A stretch of 64,000 nucleotides of DNA from Chloroflexota bacterium (GCA_018969295.1 JAGWYN010000002.1:124001-188000); one strand, 5' to 3'; shown: positions 20,136-28,815, numbered from the stretch's first letter. Notes: generated by a model from the sequence alone, not told the origin. A program made the numbers and translations.

Positions 20136-21068
20136 TTATTCCTCAGAACGGTAGTAGACCCAGCCAGAGAACCGAAAGAGCAACCCGGTGGCCAGCAGAA
20201 CGACAGCGAAGAGCACCCAGGCTTGTGCGCTGGCATAGCCCATTTTGAACTGTTGAAACGCCGACTGGTACAGATACATGGCATAAAAGAGCATCGAGTT
20301 GAGCGGTCCGCCCGCAGCCCCGTCGCGGGTCGCCGTCAACACCCATGCTTCAGTGAAGTACTGGAAATAGCCGATCACGTTGATGATCAGCGTGTAAAAA
20401 ATAACCGGGCTGATCATCGGCAGGGTGACATGCCAGGTCTTGCGCAGTGCGTTGGCCCCGTCCAGTTCGGCGGCCTCCAAGAGCGAGGTCGGCACATCGC
20501 GCAGCCCGGCCAGATAGATCAAGATGGTGTTACCGCCAAACCACATCCCCATAAAAATCAACGACGGCTTGGTGAAGGCAGGGTCGGTCAGCCAGCCAAT
20601 TTTGGAGAAGCCAAAGAGGCCGACGATCTCGTTGAGCACGCCGTACTGGCCGTTGAACAGCCAGAGCCAGACGATGGTCGAGGCAACCACAGGGGTGATC
20701 GAAGGCAGATAAAAGATGGTGCGGTAGATCGACAGGCCGCGGATGCGGGTCGCCAGGAGCAGTGCCATCAAAAAGTCGAAGAGCAGGTGGACTGGAAGGC
20801 CGATCAGCACCATGTAGAGGGTATTGCGCAGGGCAATCCCGTAGACCCGGTCACTTACCAGATCTTGGTAGTTCTGCAGCCCGATCCAGTAGGGGGGCTG
20901 AAAGATGTTGTAGTCGGTAAAGCTGTAGTAAAACGACTGGAGGATCGGCCAGGCGGCAAAGAGCAAAAAACCGACGATCGCCGGTGAAATGAAAGCCAGC
21001 CCGGTCAACAAAGAACGCGTTTTTCTGGCGTCCCAGCGTGCGGTGTGCGGTTTGGTTGCTGCTGCCAT
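20136..21068 (-). CDS. Carbohydrate ABC transporter permease, MalF/UgpA type
   Basis: A 310-residue permease with six predicted helices and an EAA-loop segment (LLEAAELDGANALRKTWHVT). It is the partner of the MalG-type permease 3 bp downstream. A strong hairpin separates it from the binding-protein gene upstream, as often seen where the binding protein must be made in excess. The initiating ATG follows GGAGGGACG at suitable spacing. Confidence 0.9.
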   Translation of the reverse strand: MAAATKPHTARWDARKTRSLLTGLAFISPAIVGFLLFAAWPILQSFYYSFTDYNIFQPPYWIGLQNYQDLVSDRVYGIALRNTLYMVLIGLPVHLLFDFLMALLLATRIRGLSIYRTIFYLPSITPVVASTIVWLWLFNGQYGVLNEIVGLFGFSKIGWLTDPAFTKPSLIFMGMWFGGNTILIYLAGLRDVPTSLLEAAELDGANALRKTWHVTLPMISPVIFYTLIINVIGYFQYFTEAWVLTATRDGAAGGPLNSMLFYAMYLYQSAFQQFKMGYASAQAWVLFAVVLLATGLLFRFSGWVYYRSEE

Positions 21069-21086
21069 CGTCCCTCCACTGTAGGG

Positions 21087-21119
21087 CTGGGACAGGCCTG
21101 CCGGGCAGGCCTGTCCCAG
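21087..21119. repeat. 15-bp hairpin between binding-protein and permease genes
   Basis: Perfect arms CTGGGACAGGCCTGC (21087-21101) and 21105-21119 around a CGG loop. It lies inside the operon, after the binding-protein stop and before the permease start. By analogy to malE-malF this stem can stabilise the upstream mRNA end or partially terminate, lowering permease levels. No T tract is present. Confidence 0.8.
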
Positions 21120-21136
21120 GTTTGAAAGCCAAGGGC

Positions 21137-22477
21137 TCAGCCGCGCTGCAGCACTTTGTCCAGCTCCGCCTGCACCTCAGAGGCGACCTGGTCGAGCGCT
21201 TCCTGTGCGCTCATCTGGCCGTTGAAGACTGCGCTCTCTGCCTCGGCCAGGCGCGAGTAGAGCAGGCTGTTGACCGGCATCTTATCCGGGCCAAAAGCGT
21301 GCGGGCCGTTGAGCAGGTTGACAGCGAGCTGGAAGCGGGGGTCGCTGACAAAGCGATCCTCTGAAGCAGGTGCCAGCTTGGGCGGCACGTTCTGGATGTT
21401 GTAGCAGAATTCGCCCATGTTCTCGGCTTCGCTCAACCAGCGGATGAACTCCCACGACGCGTCGGGGGCTTGGACCCCAGCTGGGATCGTGAAGACGCTG
21501 CCGTCGAAGGTGGTGGTGTTGTCGTTGCCGCCGTCCGGGTAGGGGGCGGGCATGAATTCCATCACCAGGTCGGGGGCAAACTTTTTCTGGAACTGGATGA
21601 ACCACTCGCCGACCTGCGTCATCGCCTCTTTGCCGACAAAGAACGAGTTTTGCGTGCTCATGTAGTCGCCGAACCCACTCTGGAAGGCTGCCACCTTCTC
21701 CGGGCTCAGCCGCTGGCGGAAGGAGGCTTCCCATTCCAACGCGGCAACCACCTTGGGGTCGTTGGCGGTGATCTTCTGGTTGGCCGCATCGTAGAAGCTG
21801 CCGCCAAAGACGCGACCCCACCAGGTCAGGCCGGCAGGCAGCAGGCCGACGCGCTCGATGTTGCCGTCGGCATCCATTTTTTCGAGGCTCTGCGCAAGGG
21901 CATCGAGCTCGGCGCTGCTTTTCGGCGGGTTGGCCGGGTCCGCACCCACTTCTGCCAAGAGCGCCGGCTGGTAGGCCACCACCTGCGAGTTGGAGGTCAC
22001 CATCAACCCCCAGAGCTCTTCGTTGTGCCACCAGGCATCCCAAAACTGCGGGAAGTATTCGGAACCGTCGATGGCAGCGGCCTCGGCATACTGGGTGACC
22101 GGCTGCAGACCGCCGCGCGCGGCCATCGACACCAGTTCGCGCAGCCAGACCGCCGAAACGACGTCGGGCGGGTTGCCGCCGGCGATCGCAGTCAAGACCT
22201 TCTCATACTGGCCAAAGACCGTCGTCATGTTAACAAAGATCTGATCCGTGTGCTCGGCGTTGAATTTGTCGACCAGCTTCTGCAGTTCGTCAAATTCAAA
22301 GCCGCTCCAGCCTGTCCAGTAGTTGAGAAAGGCCTGGCCGCTTTCTGCAGCCGGCTGGCCCGCCGGCGCCGGTGCGACCGGGACGGCGCAGGCCGCCAGG
22401 GCCATGGCAGCGCCGCCCATGCCGACCATCTGCAGAAAGCCGCGCCGACTCCACTGTCGTGTAGGTTGCTCTGACAT
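21137..22477 (-). CDS. Sugar ABC transporter substrate-binding lipoprotein
   Basis: A 446-residue extracellular solute-binding protein of family 1. The N-terminus has a twin-arginine-like start (SRRGFLQ) followed by a lipobox at ALAACA, so it is probably exported by Tat or Sec and lipid-anchored. The mature part begins with a Pro/Ala linker and NYWTGWSGFEF, typical of UgpB-like proteins. CAGGAGAC lies 10 nt before the ATG at 22477. It should deliver a mono- or oligosaccharide to the two permeases downstream. Its position next to NanE and a ROK kinase suggests an N-acetylated amino sugar as ligand; this is inference. Confidence 0.9.
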   Translation of the reverse strand: MSEQPTRQWSRRGFLQMVGMGGAAMALAACAVPVAPAPAGQPAAESGQAFLNYWTGWSGFEFDELQKLVDKFNAEHTDQIFVNMTTVFGQYEKVLTAIAGGNPPDVVSAVWLRELVSMAARGGLQPVTQYAEAAAIDGSEYFPQFWDAWWHNEELWGLMVTSNSQVVAYQPALLAEVGADPANPPKSSAELDALAQSLEKMDADGNIERVGLLPAGLTWWGRVFGGSFYDAANQKITANDPKVVAALEWEASFRQRLSPEKVAAFQSGFGDYMSTQNSFFVGKEAMTQVGEWFIQFQKKFAPDLVMEFMPAPYPDGGNDNTTTFDGSVFTIPAGVQAPDASWEFIRWLSEAENMGEFCYNIQNVPPKLAPASEDRFVSDPRFQLAVNLLNGPHAFGPDKMPVNSLLYSRLAEAESAVFNGQMSAQEALDQVASEVQAELDKVLQRG

Positions 22478-22598
22478 AAAAATAGTCTCCTGTAAAGAAC
22501 ATTGTGAACGCGATAACCGAACGATCTGCACACTACGACTCACAACGATGCCGGGCAGCGCCAGGCCAGGACATTGAACTGCTGGGGGAGGGAGCCCC

Positions 22599-23507
22599 CT
22601 AGCCTTCCAAAGCCACCAACCCTGCGCCCACCAGGCCGCTGTCAGCGCCCAGTTGGGTGAACACCAGCGGGATCTGACGGTGCGAAGGCAGCGTATGCTG
22701 CTCAAATGCCTGCGTCACCTTGGCCAGATACCGCTCTCCGAGCAGCACGGCGCTGCCGCCGATGAGGATCGCCTCCGGTGCCAGCACATGGGCGATGCTC
22801 GCCAGCCCCAGCCCCAGCCATGCAGCTGCCTCATCGACCGCCGCCATCGGCTGGCCTGCGACGTACGCCGCAGCCAGTTCCTGGACCGAAGCGCTGCCCC
22901 CCCGCTCTACCATCACGCTGGTGGCGGCATAGACCTCCAGGCAGCCGGTCAGCCGGTCGCTGCAAGGGCGCCCCCCTGCGGGGTCGACCAACAGCTGCCC
23001 GATCTCACCGGCCCCCCCCAGACGGCCGCGGTAGACCTGACGGTCGACGACGATGCCGCCGCCGACCCCCGTTCCGATCGCCGCCAGCAGAAAGTGGCGA
23101 TAGGGCTGGCCGGCGCCACAGACGGCCTCCGCCAGAGCATGACAGTTCACATCGTTGTCGATCGCCACCGGAATTTCCAGCCCGGCAGCCAGCCGCTGCC
23201 CCAGCGGAAAGCCGATCCAGCCAGGCAGATGAAAGGTGGCGTAGCTGACAGTGCCGGTCGATCGGTCGATCTGTCCAGCGCTGGCGACCCCCGCCCGCCT
23301 CGGCCGGGCTCCGCCATGGGTGGCCGCATAGCTCTCCAGCACGGCGTTGCCGAGTGCCGCCACCCGCTCGGCCACCCGCTCGGGCCCCTCTGCGGCCTGG
23401 GTGGCCATTTCCCGACGGCTGCTGACCACCAGACCCGGTTCCAACACGGCAGCAGCGACCTTGGTCCCACCAATGTCAAAGACCAGGAGCGGTTCAGAGG
23501 GGTGCAC
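22599..23507 (-). CDS. ROK family sugar kinase with altered zinc motif
   Basis: A 302-residue ROK protein: VFDIGGTK at the N-terminus (phosphate binding), the substrate-loop Asp in DNDVN, and GTGVGGG in the second ATP loop. Context next to NanE suggests N-acetylmannosamine kinase. The zinc motif is unusual. The His of the conserved GH pair is Gln (GEIGQLLVD), and the normal three-Cys cluster is reduced to GRPCSDRLTGCLE with two Cys. There is no N-terminal helix-turn-helix, so it is an enzyme and not a NagC-type regulator. The start is uncertain: GTG at 23507 fits the family best, TTG at 23558 is possible. Confidence 0.82.
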   Translation of the reverse strand: MHPSEPLLVFDIGGTKVAAAVLEPGLVVSSRREMATQAAEGPERVAERVAALGNAVLESYAATHGGARPRRAGVASAGQIDRSTGTVSYATFHLPGWIGFPLGQRLAAGLEIPVAIDNDVNCHALAEAVCGAGQPYRHFLLAAIGTGVGGGIVVDRQVYRGRLGGAGEIGQLLVDPAGGRPCSDRLTGCLEVYAATSVMVERGGSASVQELAAAYVAGQPMAAVDEAAAWLGLGLASIAHVLAPEAILIGGSAVLLGERYLAKVTQAFEQHTLPSHRQIPLVFTQLGADSGLVGAGLVALEG

Positions 23508-23573
23508 CGCACACCGCCAGCATCGGGGCAAACAGCTGCACGAGTCTCCACCGTTCAAGACCGTGGCCCGCTG

Positions 23574-24296
23574 TCATCCTGCTTCCTCCTGGCCACGGCT
23601 GGCGCGCAGGGCCCGCACAAAACGGCCGGTGATCTCCTGCGGCCGGGTGATTGCGCCGCCGACCACCACGCTGGTGGCCCCCACCTGCAGTGCAGCCACC
23701 ACCTCTTCCGGGGTGTGATAGCGCCCTTCAGCCAGCAGAGGCACGCTGAGAACCTGGCTCAGCGCCGCAACCAACGCCAGGTCGGGCCCTGCCAACAGCG
23801 GGCTGTAGTCCGTGTAGCCCGACAGCGTAGTCGAAACCAGGTCGGCCCCGGCCTGTTCAGCGGCTATCCCCTCGGCGCAGGTCGACACATCCGCCAGAAC
23901 AGGCAACCCGGTCTCGGCCTGGATCGCCGCAATAAAATCCCCCAGCCGGTCGAACTGCGGGCGAGGCCGGTCAGTCGCATCGATCGCCACCACGGCGGCT
24001 CCCGCCTCGGCAACCGCACAGGCATCTGCCAGTCTGGGTGTGATGTAGACCGCGTAGCCCGGCACCGCCACCTTGAACAACCCGACGACCGGCAGATCCA
24101 CAGCGTCGTGGATGGCACGAATGTCCGCCGGCGTATTGGCCCGAATCCCCGCCGCTCCCCCCTGCCGCGCAGCCAACGCCATGCGCGCCATGATGTCGGC
24201 ACCGTAGAGAGGCTCGTGCGGCAGCGCCTGGCAGGAGACGATCAGCTGCCCGCGCACCTGGCTGATAAACCGATTCAGACGCTCCCGTCGATTCAC
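23574..24296 (-). CDS. nanE: N-acetylmannosamine-6-phosphate 2-epimerase
   Basis: A 240-residue TIM-barrel enzyme of the NanE family that converts ManNAc-6-phosphate to GlcNAc-6-phosphate. Family landmarks include LIVSCQA near the N-terminus, GIRAN, the VAIDATDRPRP segment with the catalytic Asp/Lys region, LADVST, and LLAEGRYHTPE near the C-terminus. The GTG at 24296 is preceded by a perfect AGGAGGTG, which fixes the start. It lies 22 bp after gntR and 66 bp before the kinase. Neither nanA nor nagA/nagB is in the window. Confidence 0.9.
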   Translation of the reverse strand: MNRRERLNRFISQVRGQLIVSCQALPHEPLYGADIMARMALAARQGGAAGIRANTPADIRAIHDAVDLPVVGLFKVAVPGYAVYITPRLADACAVAEAGAAVVAIDATDRPRPQFDRLGDFIAAIQAETGLPVLADVSTCAEGIAAEQAGADLVSTTLSGYTDYSPLLAGPDLALVAALSQVLSVPLLAEGRYHTPEEVVAALQVGATSVVVGGAITRPQEITGRFVRALRASRGQEEAG

Positions 24297-24318
24297 AACA
24301 CCTCCTCCACCAATCGGT

Positions 24319-25071
24319 TCAACGGCACCGGTTCTGACCCTGAAAATCCAACATCTCAGAGCCAGGATGCCAGCGACGACGCACCAGCGCCATCCGATAG
24401 CGGTCGCCGCGATAGAGGCTGGTCGCAGCTTCAATCACCTGGCCCTGGTCATCATGGGTGATCCGTCTCGTCAACAAAGCTGGCGAGCCCACTGGCAAGG
24501 CAAAAATTTCTGCCTCTTCCGCAGACAACAGCAGAGCCTCCACACTCTCCTCCGCCAGCACAGGACGAACCCCCAGATCCCGCTCAAGGATCGCGTAAAG
24601 CGACTGGCTGGCTAGATCCAGCGCCAACAGACCGGCAAACCGTGCATAGGGCAGGTAAAGACGCTCCAATGCCAACGGTTCGTCGTCGGCAAAGCGCAAC
24701 CGCTCCAAATAGATCACCTTGGCCCCAATCTCGAGCGCCAACTGGGCAGCCACAGAGACATCGGCTACCGTCGCCGTCATCTGGCGAATCTGAGAATGGG
24801 GGCGCCAACCACGCGCACGCATCTCTTCGCTGAAGGACATAAACTCAGCGCTGCGGCTGATCTTGTCGCCAGCCACCCGTGTACGACGGTTGGGCTGGCG
24901 CACCAGCAACCCTTCGTTGGCCAGCTGCTCGATCGCCACCCGCAGCGTCACACGGCTGACCCCAAGCGTCTCCGCCAGCTCACGCTCAGGAGGAAGCGCG
25001 CTGTCCGCTTTGAACTCGCCACATTCGATCTGCCGACGCAGCTGATCGGCAACCTGGTCACGTGCAAACAT
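24319..25071 (-). CDS. GntR/HutC family transcriptional regulator
   Basis: A 250-residue regulator: N-terminal winged helix (residues 1-70) with LPPERELAETLGVSRVTLR as the recognition region, then a UTRA ligand-binding domain typical of HutC/NagR/DasR proteins. Such regulators sense sugar phosphates such as GlcNAc-6-phosphate. It is the first gene of the amino-sugar operon and so probably controls itself and all genes to position 17402. The start MFARDQ at 25071 is chosen because the family's conserved region follows at once. Palindromic candidate operators lie 14 and 44 bp upstream. Confidence 0.88.
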   Translation of the reverse strand: MFARDQVADQLRRQIECGEFKADSALPPERELAETLGVSRVTLRVAIEQLANEGLLVRQPNRRTRVAGDKISRSAEFMSFSEEMRARGWRPHSQIRQMTATVADVSVAAQLALEIGAKVIYLERLRFADDEPLALERLYLPYARFAGLLALDLASQSLYAILERDLGVRPVLAEESVEALLLSAEEAEIFALPVGSPALLTRRITHDDQGQVIEAATSLYRGDRYRMALVRRRWHPGSEMLDFQGQNRCR

Positions 25072-25084
25072 AGTAAGACAACAA

Positions 25085-25097
25085 TACCAGTTTGGTA
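25085..25097. promoter_or_regulatory. Candidate GntR operator
   Basis: A 13-bp palindrome, TACCA-GTT-TGGTA, lies 14 bp before the gntR start. HutC/NagR-type regulators bind short TGGT/ACCA inverted repeats, and the same TACCA/TGGTA half-sites recur in the larger palindrome 18 bp further upstream. Autoregulation is likely. Confidence 0.6.
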
Positions 25098-25114
25098 CAC
25101 AGATTGTCAATAGA

Positions 25115-25162
25115 TGGCTCCAAAAACATACCATAAAAAATTTTGGTATGTTTTTGGAGCCA
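25115..25162. repeat. 48-bp palindrome upstream of gntR
   Basis: Two perfect 19-nt arms (25115-25133 and 25144-25162) flank a 10-nt AT-only spacer. The inner ends read ACATACCA and TGGTATGT, the same half-site as the operator nearer the gene. It may be a cooperative operator, or a bidirectional terminator, since A/T tracts lie in the arms. Confidence 0.75.
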
Positions 25163-25665
25163 CAACTCGAACAACGCTGAAAGGGCAGCCATCGCTGCTA
25201 CCGTCGTGGCGACAGAGGCGTCTTCCTGGAGAAAATAGGGGTCGGTCCACTGTGTAAAGGAGTGTGCTGGGGACGTGTCTGCCGCTTCTGCGCGCAGTGA
25301 GCGCAAAAGTTCCCTGCCGGACCACCCTAAAAATGTGCAGATGCTGATCAACGTTGCGAGACGCCAAAAGTGTTGCATAGTTTGCAGATGTCTGTTGAAT
25401 GAGTGCGAAAGTAGAGTTTTATCTGAAAAACTCTATTCAAAATCATATTTTTTGTCAGACATTGTCATTACAGTTTCAGGTGTCGCTGTGTGGCTGCGAT
25501 GCCCCTTGGACAGCCTTTCAATTTCCGTTCTTTCGACTCGATCCGCTATACTTGTGAGAAGGGTTAAGATTTAGTGCATCTGTCTGCCACACCGGACCCC
25601 CGGGTGGCGCTTTTTTGATTGGAAAGACCAAACACTGCTCTTGTTGTGATGAAAGGGTACGCCGA
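25163..25665. other. AT-rich non-coding gap before argG
   Basis: About 500 bp without a convincing gene, and clearly lower in GC than its surroundings between 25380 and 25560. It holds a stem at 25412-25435 (TAGAGTTTT/AAAACTCTA, 6-nt loop) and a -10 box for argG. A 106-codon minus-strand frame beginning at 25378 has a hydrophobic start but no ribosome-binding site and runs into the palindrome, so I do not call it. Confidence 0.6.
25547..25552 (+). promoter_or_regulatory. Candidate -10 box for argG-argJ
   Basis: TATACT lies about 114 nt before the argG start. No strong -35 is present at 16-18 bp. The implied leader of about 105 nt starts in AT-rich DNA. Confidence 0.4.
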
Positions 25666-26940
25666 ATGTCTGCGATTGCTGCCAAACAGCCGGTCAAAAA
25701 GTGTGTGCTCGCCTATTCGGGCGGGCTGGACACGAGCATCATCGTGCCGTGGCTGAAGAACACCTACAAATGTGAGGTGATCTGCTTTTGTGCCAACCTG
25801 GGGCAGGCCGACGAGCTCGTTGGGTTGGAGGAAAAGGCACTGGCCTCTGGCGCCAGCAAGGTCTACATCGAGGATCTGCGGCTGGAATTTCTCACCGACT
25901 ATGTCTTTCCCACCCTGCAGGCTGGGGCCATTTACGAGCGCGAATATCTGCTGGGGACTTCTTTTGCACGCCCGCTGATTGCCCGGCGGATGGTTGAGAT
26001 CGCCGAGTTGGAAGGTGCGGACGCTGTCGCCCACGGCGCGACCGGCAAGGGCAACGACCAGGTTCGCTTCGAGCTGACCGTCATGGCGCTCAACCCACGG
26101 CTGCGCATCATTGCGCCCTGGCGCGAATGGACGATTCGTGGCCGGCGCGATGCCTTGGACTACGCTGCCGAGCACAATGTGCCGGTCAAGGCGACGATGG
26201 AACGCATCTACAGCCAGGACAAGAACCTCTGGCATCTGAGCAACGAAGGGGGGCCCCTCGAAGACCCCTGGAACGAGCCGCCCAAAGATATGTTTGAGTG
26301 GACCACCGACCCGCTCGACGCCCCCGACCAGCCCGAGTACGTCGAGATCTATTTCCGCAGAGGAATTCCAGAGCGTGTCAACGGGGTGGCCCACGGGCCG
26401 GTCGGCATCGTGCAGGCGCTCAACGAGATCGGTGCCCGCCACGGGATTGGCCGGGTCGATATTGTCGAAAATCGGCTGGTCGGCATGAAAAGTCGTGGCG
26501 TCTACGAAACCCCTGGCGGCACGCTCCTCTACAAGGGGCACGCCGCACTGGAACAGATCTGCCTGGACAAAGCCACCCTGCACTACAAGCAGACGGTCAG
26601 CCTCCAATTTGCCGATCTGGTCTACAACGGACAATGGTTTACGCCGCTGCGCGAGGCGTTGACCCAGTTTGTCAACCACACCGAGCAGAACGTCACTGGC
26701 ACAGTGCGTCTCAAGCTCTACAAAGGCAGCATCATCCTGGCTGGCCGCAAGAGCCCCTTCAGCCTCTACCGTGAGGACTACGTCACCTTTGACCAGGACG
26801 ACGTCTACAACCAGGCGGACGCCGAAGGCTTCATCAAGCTCTTTGGGCTGCCCCTCAAAGTAGAGGCGATGCTGCGTGTACAGGGGCGCGGGGCATCGGC
26901 GTACGACGAGGTCGACTACGAAGATTTCAAGCGTGACTGA
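25666..26940 (+). CDS. argG: Argininosuccinate synthase
   Basis: This 424-residue enzyme condenses citrulline and aspartate with ATP in arginine synthesis. The ATP pyrophosphatase loop AYSGGLDTS lies at about residues 16-24. HGATGKGNDQVRFE and the citrulline/aspartate-binding stretch YSQDKNLWHLS are present. Length is slightly above the usual 400. The ATG at 25666 has AAAGGG 9 nt upstream; upstream in-frame codons lack homology. It is 11 bp from argJ, giving a two-gene arginine operon. Confidence 0.97.
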   Translation: MSAIAAKQPVKKCVLAYSGGLDTSIIVPWLKNTYKCEVICFCANLGQADELVGLEEKALASGASKVYIEDLRLEFLTDYVFPTLQAGAIYEREYLLGTSFARPLIARRMVEIAELEGADAVAHGATGKGNDQVRFELTVMALNPRLRIIAPWREWTIRGRRDALDYAAEHNVPVKATMERIYSQDKNLWHLSNEGGPLEDPWNEPPKDMFEWTTDPLDAPDQPEYVEIYFRRGIPERVNGVAHGPVGIVQALNEIGARHGIGRVDIVENRLVGMKSRGVYETPGGTLLYKGHAALEQICLDKATLHYKQTVSLQFADLVYNGQWFTPLREALTQFVNHTEQNVTGTVRLKLYKGSIILAGRKSPFSLYREDYVTFDQDDVYNQADAEGFIKLFGLPLKVEAMLRVQGRGASAYDEVDYEDFKRD

Positions 26941-26951
26941 GGAGGGCTCCG

Positions 26952-28172
26952 ATGGACTTCATTGTCAAAGGGTTTGATGTCGGTGCTGTGGCCGCCGGCA
27001 TCAAAAAAAAGCCAGGGCTTCCCGATCTGGCGTTGGTGGCCAGCCGTGTGCCCTGCCGGGCGGCTGCGCTGTTCACCAGCAACCTCTTTCCAGCCGCCCC
27101 GGTGCTCTACGATCGCCAGCTGCTTGCATTCAACGCCGAGAGTGTCCATGCGGTGCTGGTCAACGCTGGCTGCGCCAATGCCTGCACCGGGCCCGAGGGG
27201 GGGGCCAACGCCCGCCTTGCCGCCGAGCAGACGGCCCTCAGCCTGGGGGCGCACGAGCATTCGGTGTTGGTGATGAGCACAGGGGTGATCGGTGTACAGC
27301 TGCCGATGGACAAGCTGTTGGCCGGGATCCCGCAGGTGGTCCAGGCGTTGGCGCCAGAGGGCTGGCCCGCCGCTGCCGCCGCCATCATGACCACAGACAC
27401 ACATCCCAAGCTGGCGACCCGCACCGTCCAGCTCGGCGACCAGACGGCCACGATCACGGGCATCGCCAAGGGCGCCGGCATGATTCACCCTCGTCTGGCC
27501 ACCATGCTCGCAGTGGTCGCAACCGACGCCTGGATCGCCCAGCCCCTTCTGCAGCAGGCGCTCAACGAAGCGACTGGCGCCAGCTTCAACCGGGTCAGCA
27601 TCGACGGCGACACCAGCACCAACGACACGGTGATCCTGCTGGCCAATGCACTGGCTGGCAACGCAGAGATTGTCGAGGCTGCCAGCGACGCCTACGCCGC
27701 CTTTGCCGCTGCCCTGACCAGCATGTGCGTCGAGCTGGCGCAGGCGCTGGTGCGGGACGGCGAAGGGGTGACCCGTTTCGTCACCGTGCAGGTCAACGGT
27801 GCCGGCAGCGCTGCCGAGGCCCACCAGGCAGCCAACACGATCGCCACCAGCCCGCTGGTCAAGACCGCCTTCTTTGGCGGCGACGCCAACTGGGGGCGCA
27901 TCCTGGCTGCGGTCGGCCGGGCCGGCATCCCGGTCTCCCCAGAGCGCTGCGATCTCTTTATCGACGGCGGCGCCCCCGCCCGGTCAGGAGAACTCCAGCT
28001 GGTCGCCGGGGGCGTCCCACTGCCGTACAGCGAAACAGCCGCCAGTGCGATCTTCGCCCAGCCCGAGATCGATGTCCGGGTGGAGCTCGGCCTGGGCAGC
28101 GGCACTGCAACCGTCTGGACCTCCGACCTGAGCTATGAGTACGTCCGCATCAACGGCGACTACCGCACCTAA
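26952..28172 (+). CDS. argJ: Bifunctional glutamate N-acetyltransferase / amino-acid acetyltransferase
   Basis: A 406-residue ArgJ that recycles the acetyl group from N-acetylornithine to glutamate and may also use acetyl-CoA. The self-cleavage site is GMIHPRLATML with nucleophile Thr184, which becomes the N-terminus of the beta chain. The oxyanion-region TGVIG and the C-terminal GDYRT are conserved. It follows argG closely with GAGGAGGG before its ATG. A strong hairpin lies 12 bp after the stop. Confidence 0.97.
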   Translation: MDFIVKGFDVGAVAAGIKKKPGLPDLALVASRVPCRAAALFTSNLFPAAPVLYDRQLLAFNAESVHAVLVNAGCANACTGPEGGANARLAAEQTALSLGAHEHSVLVMSTGVIGVQLPMDKLLAGIPQVVQALAPEGWPAAAAAIMTTDTHPKLATRTVQLGDQTATITGIAKGAGMIHPRLATMLAVVATDAWIAQPLLQQALNEATGASFNRVSIDGDTSTNDTVILLANALAGNAEIVEAASDAYAAFAAALTSMCVELAQALVRDGEGVTRFVTVQVNGAGSAAEAHQAANTIATSPLVKTAFFGGDANWGRILAAVGRAGIPVSPERCDLFIDGGAPARSGELQLVAGGVPLPYSETAASAIFAQPEIDVRVELGLGSGTATVWTSDLSYEYVRINGDYRT

Positions 28173-28184
28173 CGACAGTGGCAT

Positions 28185-28216
28185 GCTGCGTTGTGGCGCA
28201 GAAGCCACAACGCAGC
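28185..28216. terminator. 13-bp hairpin after argJ
   Basis: Perfect arms GCTGCGTTGTGGC (28185-28197) and 28204-28216 around a 6-nt loop. It ends the arg operon but also lies just before the next plus-strand gene, so it could lower read-through. No T tract is present. Confidence 0.65.
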
Positions 28217-28242
28217 CAATGGGGGGGAATTGTGTCTCTCAT

Positions 28243-28815
28243 ATGGCTGAAACTCTGCGCATCTTTGTCAGCACGACCCGGGACCTGGACAATCAGCGTG
28301 CGGTGATCGCCAAAGCGATCGCTGCGCTGCCGGTGCAGGCCTCCATTGAAATCCGCCGCACCCCTGCCCTGCTGCCGACCCAGGAAGAGATCCTCGAACG
28401 GGTCGCCCACTGTGACCGGGTCTACTTTCTGCTTGGCAGCGACATCACAGCGCCCGCTGGCCTGGAATGGGCGATCGCCTGGCGGCTGGAACGTTCGGTG
28501 TTGCCGTTGCGTCAAAGTCTTCACCCAACCCCCGCCGTGCAAGAATTCCAGCGGCTGGCCCCTGTCCCTTGGATCGATTTCCGAAACGCCACCGAGCTGG
28601 CCCGGCTCATCTCGCTCGATGTCGCCCGGCTGCTCAAACACCCGGCCAACCGCTATGGGCTGTTGGTGGCCGAACTGGAGCGGCTGGAGCTTTACATTCG
28701 GCGTCTCGACCGGCTGCGGGTGAGGCTGGACGCAGAGACAACCGGCGCCGAAGGGGGCGGGATTTTGATCGACAGCCGTCCTTCCCCAACCGAGGAGAGC
28801 CAAAATGACTTTTAA
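28243..28815 (+). CDS. DUF4062-like protein
   Basis: A 190-residue protein whose N-terminal half (LRIFVSTTRDLDNQRAVIAK, then EEILERVAHCDRVYFLLGSD) resembles DUF4062, a TIR/STIR-like alpha/beta domain found in signalling and conflict-related proteins. The C-terminal part is a predicted helix with Arg/Leu heptads. There is no attached NTPase or effector domain, so it is a stand-alone version. It overlaps the following gene by 11 bp, so the two are probably made together. A G-rich stretch lies upstream of the ATG, somewhat far for a ribosome-binding site. Confidence 0.6.
   Translation: MAETLRIFVSTTRDLDNQRAVIAKAIAALPVQASIEIRRTPALLPTQEEILERVAHCDRVYFLLGSDITAPAGLEWAIAWRLERSVLPLRQSLHPTPAVQEFQRLAPVPWIDFRNATELARLISLDVARLLKHPANRYGLLVAELERLELYIRRLDRLRVRLDAETTGAEGGGILIDSRPSPTEESQNDF

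Noticed and set aside
25058..25378. A 106-codon minus-strand frame with a hydrophobic start upstream of gntR.
   Set aside because: It has no ribosome-binding site, reads through the 48-bp palindrome and ends inside the gntR start region; composition is that of non-coding AT-rich DNA.
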